A program made the translations under genes and the position numbers. From Bacteroidota bacterium (GTDB lineage Bacteria > Bacteroidota > Bacteroidia > B-17B0 > Aurantibacillaceae), in contig CANJJP010000087.1 of the NCBI GenBank assembly GCA_947474485.1, forward strand, positions 1 through 6,820: a DNA stretch of 6,820 nt, written 5' to 3'. Positions 1 through 6,037 of the stretch are shown one piece after another (positions within the stretch are counted from its first letter, which is position 1; the number at the start of each line of letters is the position of its first letter). The notes beneath the pieces were generated by a model, which worked only from the letters and a program-made list of their open reading frames with translations, was not told the origin of the DNA and did not search any database.

Positions 1-604
1 GTTTTTGAACACGTTTAAACTCTTTTGCAATATCCTTTAAAATCGGTTCGTAAATGTGCTCGTAAGTATTGTTGGAATGGATTAAATCAAAACTTTCATT
101 CTTATGCGGTAGCTTACGTGCATCTGCATTTAAGTAAGTTATGTTAAGCGATTTTAATAGTTCATTTTGACTTAAACTTTCGGCATTTGTAAGCAACTCT
201 TTTAACTTAGCAATGCGCTCAGGAATATTTAAAAATACTTTATCAACTTTATTTAGTTCAATTGCTTCAAGGTATTTTTTTATTGTGGTTACCAATTTAT
301 CCTTATCCGTTAATGGAGTAATGTCTAAGGTAACAACATCATTAGAACCCAATAAATACATAGAAATTGGAACCACTGGATACCATCCTGTACCTAATTC
401 AAGTGTAGTTGTGGGTAAAGCGTTTTTGTGTTTAATATATGCTTTAGCATGAAACACAGCGTGTCCAAGACGGTCATAAAAGTATTCATCAGAAAGGATA
501 ACACCTTTTGTGATGTACTTTTGAAACAGATAATTTATTTTATGACTTGCGGGTAAAAAGGAAATTACCTTTTGCACCACAGCCTTTATTTTCCAACTTG
601 CCAC
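1..604 (-). CDS. Class I SAM-dependent methyltransferase, C-terminus cut by window edge
   Basis: This partial gene encodes 201 visible residues of a Rossmann-fold methyltransferase that uses S-adenosylmethionine; the substrate is unknown. Motif I is seen as LELGTGWYPVVP (residues 68-79). The acidic end of strand 2 is D94 in VVTLDITPL, the adenine-binding motif is NADARKLP (159-166), and the strand-4 region reads FDLIHSNNTYEHI (172-184), which is typical of methyltransferase family 11-like proteins. No ATG precedes motif I in this frame. An in-frame TAA lies two codons before GTG 604, so GTG 604 is the longest possible start. The second and third GTG codons (around residues 9-10) are alternatives. 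The N-terminal 60 residues before motif I are a family-specific helical region with no recognisable domain. The gene lies 72 nt downstream of yggS on the same strand and may have its own promoter. The fold is clear; the substrate class is not. Confidence 0.85.
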   Translation of the reverse strand, partial: MASWKIKAVVQKVISFLPASHKINYLFQKYITKGVILSDEYFYDRLGHAVFHAKAYIKHKNALPTTTLELGTGWYPVVPISMYLLGSNDVVTLDITPLTDKDKLVTTIKKYLEAIELNKVDKVFLNIPERIAKLKELLTNAESLSQNELLKSLNITYLNADARKLPHKNESFDLIHSNNTYEHIYEPILKDIAKEFKRVQK

Positions 605-621
605 GCCTTATAAAAAAGGAG

Positions 622-652
622 CGAATATACATTTTATGTGTTAATTAACCAA
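622..652 (-). promoter_or_regulatory. Candidate Bacteroidota promoter for the methyltransferase gene
   Basis: On the minus strand a TTG (652-650) is followed after 20 nt by TATATTCG (629-622). The latter differs at one position from the TAnnTTTG -7 consensus of the Bacteroidota housekeeping sigma factor. Transcription would start about 10-12 nt before the GTG at 604, giving a very short leader. This fits the GTG start but is not proof; read-through from yggS is equally possible. Confidence 0.4.
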
Positions 653-676
653 GAAATTAGGCTAATCTATTGGTTG

Positions 677-1348
677 TTAGTTGTATCGACGGGCCCCGAA
701 TATGCTACTGCCAACGCGAATCATAGTTGAGCCTTCTTCAATGGCAATTTTGTAATCACTACTCATACCCATACTTAGCTCTGACTGTTGTATGTTTTTA
801 TGGATATAGTTTGTTCTAATTTCATTAAAAAGCGACCTTAAAGATGCAAATTCAGTTTTAATTTGCAAAGCATTATCTGTATTTGTAGCCATGCCCATCA
901 GCCCGACAATTTCAATATTTCGCATCGCATTAAATTCAGCTGAACTTAATAATGCTTTGCACTCTTCTTTGTCCAAACCAAATTTTGTTTCTTCACTTGC
1001 AATATAAATTTGTAGTAGGCATTTAATTACGCGATTGTTTTTTTGAGCTTGTTTATTTATTTCCTGCAACAATTTTAAGCTATCAACAGAATGAATCATA
1101 GCAACAAATGGCGCAATGTATTTAACTTTATTACTCTGTAAATGCCCAATTAAATGCCATTCAATATCTTTCGGGAGTTGCTCATGCTTCTCGCTCATCT
1201 CTTGCACTTTGTTCTCACCGAATATTCGGTGCCCCGCTTTGTAAGCTTCCTCTACAGCGCTGGCTGGGTATGTTTTGGATACAGCAATCAACTTCACCTG
1301 CGAAGGCAAGCTTTTTTTTATATTAAGAAGATTCTCTTTAATGCTCAT
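677..1348 (-). CDS. yggS: YggS/PLPBP family pyridoxal phosphate homeostasis protein
   Basis: This is a 223-residue single-domain protein with the alanine-racemase-like TIM-barrel fold III. Family members (YggS in E. coli, PLPBP/PROSC in humans) bind PLP but have no known catalytic activity. They buffer cytoplasmic PLP and affect amino-acid metabolism. The PLP-binding lysine is K25 in LIAVSKTYP. Further family signatures are FGENKVQE (43-50), EWHLIGHLQSNKVK (62-75), ETKFGL in the central strand, GLMGMATNT, and the C-terminal phosphate-binding stretch LSMGMSSDYKIAIEEGSTMIRVGSSIFG. Length is normal for the family. The ATG at 1348 gives the expected N-terminus, with a short helix before the lysine strand. 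It follows the ureohydrolase-like gene on the same strand after an 84-nt gap with a strong hairpin, so co-transcription with that gene is uncertain. No clear TAnnTTTG box of its own is visible. Confidence 0.95.
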   Translation of the reverse strand: MSIKENLLNIKKSLPSQVKLIAVSKTYPASAVEEAYKAGHRIFGENKVQEMSEKHEQLPKDIEWHLIGHLQSNKVKYIAPFVAMIHSVDSLKLLQEINKQAQKNNRVIKCLLQIYIASEETKFGLDKEECKALLSSAEFNAMRNIEIVGLMGMATNTDNALQIKTEFASLRSLFNEIRTNYIHKNIQQSELSMGMSSDYKIAIEEGSTMIRVGSSIFGARRYN

Positions 1349-1373
1349 AATTGAATTAGTAAAATTGTGAATT

Positions 1374-1424
1374 TTGAGCTATTGAATTAGACTAAATCAA
1401 CAACTCATTAATTCAATAGCTCAA
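1374..1424. repeat. Perfect 16-bp inverted repeat, possible terminator hairpin
   Basis: Positions 1374-1389 (TTGAGCTATTGAATTA) are perfectly complementary to 1409-1424, with a 19-nt loop. After one mismatch, three more A/T pairs can extend the stem. It lies between the stop codon of the ureohydrolase-like gene (1433) and the start of yggS (1348). It could terminate or process the leftward transcript. Neither side has a strong T-run, so a classical intrinsic terminator is not certain. Part of the arm, ATTGAATTAG (1381-1390), recurs directly at 1350-1359. Confidence 0.75.
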
Positions 1425-1432
1425 CATTTAAT

Positions 1433-2608
1433 TTATTGAAGTTTTTGATAGGTTTGCCACCATCTATCTGGGATTTCGTCTTTACATGCTGTTTCATAGT
1501 CCTCGTATGAACAAGGAACCAATGTGTGTCTTTCAAACTTTAATTTTTCGTGACTTGGGTAAGGTACTTCCATCCACCACCTATCGCTTTTATTACTTTT
1601 ATAAAAATTAATTTCGTATTTATTATCTTGTAAGAATACATGAAATCTAGTGTAGTCAGGGCTTGTGCGAGTTGGGTAATCTTTTTTTCTATTGTAAAAT
1701 CCATCAACAAAGCACCAAATCATTTGCGCAGCAAGGTGAGATGTTTTTCCACGCTCATCATAGGAAGGATTAATTTCGTATAAACCAAGCGAAGTTAATT
1801 TATCATTCATGCCTGCGTAACGCATCATTTGGCAAGCTTCTTCAGAGTAAAAGCCATTTGGCTGCGGAACTTCATTTGCAGGGGCATCCGAGTGTTTAAT
1901 TGCAGAGAAATCAAAACTCAACATATCTGCATGTCTAATTATTGGTTCCGACTCTTTTATATTGTCCCTGATTTGCCCTAAACGATAACTATCAAAATAA
2001 AGTTTGTTCATCATGTTAATGGATGCTGGGCTAACTAAATAAGTTTGGTAACCAATGTTGCTATAATTGAAAAGATAATTCGGTTGATGTAAAATTATTT
2101 TTCCTAAAAAACTTTTATTACTTAAGTTACCTTCGGGATTTCCTAAGTCAAATTCTGCATCTACTGTAGCTATATTAATTGTTTGTTCCAATTTTTCATA
2201 ACCTCTGAATTGCGCATAAGTTAAATCTTGTGAGCCACCAATGATTACAGGGATAATATTCTTTTTAATTAAAACTTCGATACTGTTCGCAAGTGCATAA
2301 TACGTATCTTCTATTTCAAAACCCGCTTCAATATTACCTAGGTCTAAAATCTTTGGCTCTAAACCTCCTGTATATAATCTATATAAATGCTTTCTAACTT
2401 CATCAGGTGTTCTTGCGCTACCAATGTTTTTTCTTGAGCTTCTGTCTTCGCAAACACCAATAATTGCAATATCTGCGTCAAGTTCAGGGAAATCATTTTC
2501 GTTGGTAAAAGCAATAATATTTTCGCCAAGCATACCTCCTTCAAACACACTGTCGTTGCTAATTGTTAATAGGTTAACTGGTTTAAAATAATGCGCAATA
2601 TCCGACAT
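1433..2608 (-). CDS. Formimidoylglutamase/arginase-fold (ureohydrolase family) protein with altered metal site
   Basis: The 391-residue protein belongs to the arginase/agmatinase/formimidoylglutamase superfamily. Canonical members hydrolyse guanidino or formimino groups with two Mn ions; Bacteroidota members like this are usually annotated formimidoylglutamase (histidine degradation). The family landmarks are present but substituted. GGDH is GGSQD (124-128), DAHxD is DAEFD (150-154), and SxDxDxxDP becomes SFDFSAIKHSDAP (231-243). The late glutamate is kept in YEINP (E278). Thus two metal-ligand histidines and one aspartate are replaced. From memory, Bacteroidota relatives share part of this pattern, so it is probably not a local mutation. 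Residues from about 320 to the end form a C-terminal extension rich in W/Y. The start chosen is ATG 2608; an upstream TTG at 2638 is in frame, but a -7 box (2624-2631) lies between them. No other hut genes are in the window, so the annotated activity is only a family label. Confidence 0.85.
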   Translation of the reverse strand: MSDIAHYFKPVNLLTISNDSVFEGGMLGENIIAFTNENDFPELDADIAIIGVCEDRSSRKNIGSARTPDEVRKHLYRLYTGGLEPKILDLGNIEAGFEIEDTYYALANSIEVLIKKNIIPVIIGGSQDLTYAQFRGYEKLEQTINIATVDAEFDLGNPEGNLSNKSFLGKIILHQPNYLFNYSNIGYQTYLVSPASINMMNKLYFDSYRLGQIRDNIKESEPIIRHADMLSFDFSAIKHSDAPANEVPQPNGFYSEEACQMMRYAGMNDKLTSLGLYEINPSYDERGKTSHLAAQMIWCFVDGFYNRKKDYPTRTSPDYTRFHVFLQDNKYEINFYKSNKSDRWWMEVPYPSHEKLKFERHTLVPCSYEDYETACKDEIPDRWWQTYQKLQ

Positions 2609-2623
2609 ACAATAAGTTTTTCT

Positions 2624-2631
2624 CAAAATTA
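2624..2631 (-). promoter_or_regulatory. Candidate -7 box for the ureohydrolase-like gene
   Basis: The minus strand reads TAATTTTG from 2631 to 2624, an exact match to the Bacteroidota TAnnTTTG -7 element. It lies 15 nt upstream of the ATG at 2608, which implies a very short leader and argues against the upstream in-frame TTG at 2638. I see no convincing TTG at the -33 position, so this is a weaker call than the divergent promoter for the regulator. Confidence 0.45.
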
Positions 2632-2700
2632 TATTCAATTACTCACACCTAGTTGGTTTTAAGGGATAGTTATTAACCTTCTCGTCTTCATTTCACAAAA

Positions 2701-2764
2701 TTTGTTTAAGTTTTGTAATTTTTTTTTAGTATTTGTTTAAGTTTGAAAATATTGTTTATCTTTG
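2701..2764 (+). promoter_or_regulatory. Repeat-rich AT-rich element covering the regulator promoter (possible operator)
   Basis: The 13-mer TTTGTTTAAGTTT occurs twice in direct orientation, at 2701-2713 and 2732-2744, offset by 31 bp (about three helical turns). More broadly, TTTG or ATTG boxes start at 2701, 2712, 2732, 2742, 2751 and 2761, close to a 10-bp phase. The second 13-mer overlaps the TTG of the -33 element. CarH of Thermus thermophilus is known to bind tandem direct repeats overlapping a -35 box, so an autoregulatory operator is a reasonable inference. T-richness makes chance TTTG boxes likely, but the exact 13-mer duplication is less easily explained. Confidence 0.45.
2733..2764 (+). 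promoter_or_regulatory. Promoter of the MerR/CarH-like regulator gene
   Basis: TTG at 2733-2735 is followed after 21 nt by TATCTTTG at 2757-2764, an exact TAnnTTTG match. Transcription would begin near 2770, leaving a leader of about 15 nt before the ATG at 2785. This placement puts the in-frame TTG at 2743 upstream of the transcript and so decides the start codon. Confidence 0.65.
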
Positions 2765-2784
2765 CGACAAATAAACTAAACAAA

Positions 2785-3669
2785 ATGGAAAAGTATCAAA
2801 TAAATGATTTGGAGCGTTTAACAGGAATTAAAGCTCACACGATTCGTATTTGGGAAAAAAGATATAACCTTATCGAACCTCACAGAACAGCTACAAACAT
2901 AAGGTTTTACGATGATTTGCAGCTTAAAAAAATCTTGAATGTTTCTACTCTTTTGGAGAGCGGGTACAAGATTTCAAAAGTTGCAGTTCTCAACGATGAT
3001 GAGATGAACAAAAAAGTTCAAAATGCCCAGGAAAATTCATCAGAAAATATTGCAAACAACGCTTACGTTAGTGATCTTATCATTTCTATGCTTGCCTATG
3101 ATGAGGTAGGTTTCGAAAAAATATTTTCGACCGTTGTGTTAAGATATGGATTGTACGACGCCATGTTAAACGTTATTTATCCTTTTCTTGCAAAAACAGG
3201 TGTACTATGGATATCAAGTAAGCTTATGCCGTCGCAAGAGCATATGGCTTGTGCATTAATAAGAAGAAAACTTTCTGCGGCTATTGACGGCCTTCCGTCG
3301 CCTAACAAGCTAGATAAAACGTTTTTACTTTATTTGCCCGATGATGAATGGCATGAGTTAAGTTTAGTTTTTTCAGATTACTTAGTGCGTAGAGCTGGAT
3401 ATAAAACAGTTTATCTTGGACAAAATGTGCCCGTTAAGAATTTAGATGATTTAGTTTTAAAAGTAAAACCTACTCACGCTTTAACTTTTAATATTTCGCG
3501 TAAAAAACCTACAGATATTCAAAATCATATTTCAGCAATGAAGAAGCATAGTAAAAATGTTACTTTTATGATTGGAGGTAATTTAGCACCAATAAATGAA
3601 CTAAATCAGATTAAAAATTTAGTTTTATTAAGGCATCCAAACGATTTGGTGGAAATTTTAACAAAATAA
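2785..3669 (+). CDS. MerR-family regulator with cobalamin-binding domain (CarH/LitR-like)
   Basis: This 294-residue transcription factor has an N-terminal MerR winged helix-turn-helix. It spans residues 5-70 and contains HTIRIWEKRYNLIEPHRT and the wing motif NIRFYD. A helical linker follows, then a helical-bundle plus Rossmann-like B12-binding region. The Wx9EH signature of the CarH four-helix bundle is present as W142 and E152-H153. The lower cobalamin ligand is expected at H190 in DDEWHELS (186-193), matching the ExH form of the DxHxxG motif, though with Ser in place of the final Gly. YLGQNVP (210-216) and MIGGN (262-266) fit the rest of the cobalamin fold. In T. thermophilus CarH, AdoCbl-bound tetramers repress carotenoid genes in the dark and light disassembles them. 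Here residue 143, just after the Trp, is Ile, where that CarH has the His forming the photoproduct. Its position before crtI makes carotenoid control the likely role. Light responsiveness and AdoCbl use are inferences. Confidence 0.88.
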   Translation: MEKYQINDLERLTGIKAHTIRIWEKRYNLIEPHRTATNIRFYDDLQLKKILNVSTLLESGYKISKVAVLNDDEMNKKVQNAQENSSENIANNAYVSDLIISMLAYDEVGFEKIFSTVVLRYGLYDAMLNVIYPFLAKTGVLWISSKLMPSQEHMACALIRRKLSAAIDGLPSPNKLDKTFLLYLPDDEWHELSLVFSDYLVRRAGYKTVYLGQNVPVKNLDDLVLKVKPTHALTFNISRKKPTDIQNHISAMKKHSKNVTFMIGGNLAPINELNQIKNLVLLRHPNDLVEILTK

Positions 3670-3694
3670 ATAGTAGTAACAGAGTTTCGTCCAA

Positions 3695-3702
3695 TATATT
3701 TG
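3695..3702 (+). promoter_or_regulatory. -7 box of the crtI operon promoter
   Basis: TATATTTG matches the Bacteroidota TAnnTTTG element exactly and lies 19 nt before the crtI ATG, inside the 52-nt gap after the regulator's stop. No good TTG sits at the expected -33 distance, which may mean the promoter is weak or activator-dependent. Downstream, TTAAACAA (3712-3719) is the reverse complement of the TTGTTTAA core repeated before the regulator gene. Confidence 0.5.
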
Positions 3703-3721
3703 CGTTAAAAGTTAAACAAGG

Positions 3722-5215
3722 ATGTCGAAAGTAGTAGTAATAGGAAGTGGTTTTTCTGGTTTAGCATCAGCTTCTTTTCTTGCGCAGCAAGGATTACACG
3801 TAACTGTATTTGAAAAAAATGCTGAGATAGGCGGAAGGGCCCGTGTTTTTAGTGAAGATGGTTTTGTTTTTGATATGGGTCCAAGTTGGTATTGGATGCC
3901 AGATGTTTTTGAACGGTATTTTAGTGAGTTCGGAAAGTCGGCAAAAGACTTTTATGATTTAAAAAAATTAGATCCGGGTTTTCAAATTATTTATGGGGAA
4001 AATGATTTGCTGACTATACCTGCAAGTATGACTGAACTAATGGATGAGTTTGAACGAATTGAAAAGGGAAGCTCAAAGCAATTAGAAAAGTTTTTAAAAG
4101 AAGCAGAATTTAAGTATAATGTGGGGATGAAAGAATTAGTATATAAACCTGCTTATTCATGGTTTGAGTTTGCTAATTTGGAAGTTCTTAGTGGGGTTTT
4201 AAAAAGTAATATTTTCAGTTCGGTTAGTACTTATGTGCGCAAGTATTTTAAGGATGAGCGACTTATAATGTTAATGGAGTTTCCAGTTTTATTTTTAGGC
4301 GCTATGCCCAATCAAATTCCTGCGCTTTATAGTTTAATGAATTACTCAGCACTTGTTCAAGGCACTTATTATCCAATGGGTGGTATGTGTAAGATTATTG
4401 AAGGCATGAAAGAACTTGCTGAATCTTTAGGAGTTGAAATTAAAACAAGTGAAGCAATAAATTCAATTGATGTAGTTGATGGAAAGGTAAAAGGAGTTAA
4501 AACTAACTTAGGTCAATACGAAACAGATGGTGTTATTGCTTCAGCAGACTATCATCATGTTGAACAAAAATTATTGCCAACTGAGTTAAGAAATTATGAC
4601 GAAACTTATTGGAAGAAGAAGACTTTTGCTCCTTCGAGTCTTATATTTTATTTAGGAGTTAATAAGAAAATAGGAAAACTACTTCATCATAATTTATTTT
4701 TTGATGCTGACTTTTCGCAACATTCAAAGGATATTTATGAAAAGCCGCAATGGACTAAAGAACCATTGTTTTACGTTTGTTGTCCTTCAAAAACAGATGA
4801 TTCTGTTGCTCCCGAAGGAATGGAGAATTTATTTGTTCTTATACCAATTGCTACAGGATTGGAAGATAATGATGAAATCAGAGAGTCGTATTTTGCTCCA
4901 ATAATAAAACGAATTGAAAAGTTTTGCGGAGAATCATTTTTAGAAAACATTATTTATAAAAAATCTTATTGTGTTAAAAATTTCGTGAATGACTACAATG
5001 CTTATGGTGGTAATGCATACGGATTGGCAAATACATTAAAACAAACAGCGGTTTTAAAGCCAAGTTTAAAAAACAAAAAAGTTAACAATTTATTTTATAC
5101 TGGGCAGTTAACGGTTCCAGGTCCAGGTGTTCCGCCCGCTTTAATATCCGGACAAATTGCAGCAAAAGAATTAATGAAACAATTAAAAAACAAAAGTAAT
5201 GAAGCAGTTATTTGA
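3722..5215 (+). CDS. crtI: Phytoene desaturase (CrtI type)
   Basis: The 497-residue FAD-dependent enzyme introduces double bonds into phytoene, yielding lycopene or a related coloured carotene. It is normally membrane-associated. The dinucleotide-binding fold is at the very N-terminus: GSGFSG (8-13, GxGxxG), the ribose-binding acid E31 in VFEKN, and GGRARVF (37-43). GFVFDMGPSWYWMP (47-60) is the usual CrtI substrate-domain stretch. The C-terminal FAD motif appears as YTGQLTVPGPGVPPALISGQ (459-478), the carotenoid desaturase signature. Length is typical for bacterial CrtI. The ATG at 3722 leaves no residues before the Rossmann strand, so it is the natural start. Adjacency to crtB supports phytoene as substrate. 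A related member acting on a later intermediate (CrtD or CrtN type) is possible but less likely. The number of desaturation steps cannot be read from sequence. The last 17 nt overlap crtB. Confidence 0.93.
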   Translation: MSKVVVIGSGFSGLASASFLAQQGLHVTVFEKNAEIGGRARVFSEDGFVFDMGPSWYWMPDVFERYFSEFGKSAKDFYDLKKLDPGFQIIYGENDLLTIPASMTELMDEFERIEKGSSKQLEKFLKEAEFKYNVGMKELVYKPAYSWFEFANLEVLSGVLKSNIFSSVSTYVRKYFKDERLIMLMEFPVLFLGAMPNQIPALYSLMNYSALVQGTYYPMGGMCKIIEGMKELAESLGVEIKTSEAINSIDVVDGKVKGVKTNLGQYETDGVIASADYHHVEQKLLPTELRNYDETYWKKKTFAPSSLIFYLGVNKKIGKLLHHNLFFDADFSQHSKDIYEKPQWTKEPLFYVCCPSKTDDSVAPEGMENLFVLIPIATGLEDNDEIRESYFAPIIKRIEKFCGESFLENIIYKKSYCVKNFVNDYNAYGGNAYGLANTLKQTAVLKPSLKNKKVNNLFYTGQLTVPGPGVPPALISGQIAAKELMKQLKNKSNEAVI

Positions 5216-6035
5216 TGAGGTATCGATAGCTTCAAGTAAGCTAACTACAAAGACATACAGTACAAGCTTTTCGCTTGGAATTAATTGTCTCAATGGAAAA
5301 TTCCACGATGCTATTTACAGTATTTATGGATTCGTGCGTTTTGCCGACGAAATAGTTGATACTTTTCATGAGTATGATAAAGAGGAATTATTGCGTGAAT
5401 TTAAAAATGATACTTACAAGGCAATCGATAGAAAAATAAGCGTGAATCCAATTCTAAACAGTTTTCAGCAAGTAGTAAATGATTATAATATAGATCATGA
5501 ATTGATTGAATGTTTTTTGAATAGTATGGAAATGGATCTGGCAAAAAATGCTCATAATCTTCAATCTTATGAGCAATATATTCTTGGCTCAGCAGAGGTG
5601 GTTGGCTTAATGTGTTTGCGTGTTTTTACAGAGCGTGATGAGAAAATGTACCAACAATTAAAGCCGTCAGCAATGAGTTTAGGCGCTGCTTTCCAAAAGG
5701 TAAATTTCCTGCGTGATTTGAAAGCTGATTATCAAACGTTAGGAAGAGTTTATTTTCCTCAAATTGATATGAAAGTATTTTCTGATGTGGAAAAAGCGGA
5801 GATTGAAAAAGATATTCAAAAAGATTTTGATGCGGCATTAGAAGGAATAAAAAAATTGCCCCGTAGTTCTCGATTTGGTGTTTATGTTGCTTTTGTTTAT
5901 TATTTGAGATTATTCAAGAAAATTAAAGCTGTGCCTTCAAACGATATTATGAAGCAACGTATTCGTGTTCCGAATTACCAAAAAATGGGTTTGTTGGCTG
6001 GTTCTTATTTAAAACATAGTTTTAGTTTGTTGTAA
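5199..6035 (+). CDS. crtB: Phytoene synthase (squalene/phytoene synthase family)
   Basis: The 278-residue prenyltransferase joins two geranylgeranyl diphosphates head-to-head to give phytoene, the first committed carotenoid step. Both aspartate-rich Mg-diphosphate sites are present: D50-E-I-V-D54 in GFVRFADEIVDTFH, and D173-L-K-A-D177 in FLRDLKADYQTLGRVYFP. YSTSFSLGI (20-28) is the usual N-terminal substrate-site motif. YILGSAEVVGLMCLRVF (127-143) replaces the better-known YCYGVAGTVG-like motif, as is common in Bacteroidota. Length is slightly short but in range. The start ATG lies inside the end of crtI (17-nt overlap, different frame), which suggests translational coupling. The next gene begins 2 nt after the stop. 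Squalene-type activity (HpnC/HpnD) is conceivable from the superfamily, but the crtI neighbour argues for phytoene. Confidence 0.93.
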   Translation: MKQLFDEVSIASSKLTTKTYSTSFSLGINCLNGKFHDAIYSIYGFVRFADEIVDTFHEYDKEELLREFKNDTYKAIDRKISVNPILNSFQQVVNDYNIDHELIECFLNSMEMDLAKNAHNLQSYEQYILGSAEVVGLMCLRVFTERDEKMYQQLKPSAMSLGAAFQKVNFLRDLKADYQTLGRVYFPQIDMKVFSDVEKAEIEKDIQKDFDAALEGIKKLPRSSRFGVYVAFVYYLRLFKKIKAVPSNDIMKQRIRVPNYQKMGLLAGSYLKHSFSLL

Positions 6036-6037
6036 TC

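Noticed and set aside
213..452. Open frame of 79 codons on the plus strand
   Set aside because: It lies antisense within the methyltransferase coding region, which has clear motifs in the opposite strand; its translation has no recognisable domain.
1154..1354. Open frame of 66 codons on the plus strand
   Set aside because: Antisense to the N-terminal part of yggS, which is unambiguous.
2359..2550. Open frame of 63 codons on the minus strand
   Set aside because: Out-of-frame shadow within the ureohydrolase-like gene; leucine-rich translation with no motif.
2609..2638. TTG at 2638 as start of the ureohydrolase-like gene (10 extra residues)
   Set aside because: The stretch contains a TAATTTTG box on the same strand, and ATG 2608 gives a normal N-terminus.
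2719..2727. Run of T residues as an intrinsic terminator
   Set aside because: No GC-containing stem precedes it, and it lies between two divergent starts, where no transcript is expected to end.
2743..2784. TTG at 2743 as start of the MerR regulator (14 extra residues)
   Set aside because: The -7 box TATCTTTG (2757-2764) lies inside this stretch, and the MerR domain starts normally from ATG 2785.
2609..2784. Riboswitch (for example a cobalamin riboswitch) before the B12-type regulator
   Set aside because: Predicted leaders on both sides are only about 10-20 nt, with no structured aptamer-like sequence; the region is simple AT-rich DNA.
4701..4904. Open frame of 67 codons on the plus strand
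   Set aside because: Out-of-frame shadow inside crtI.
5626..5838. Open frame of 70 codons on the minus strand
   Set aside because: Antisense to crtB over its second aspartate-rich motif; no independent support.
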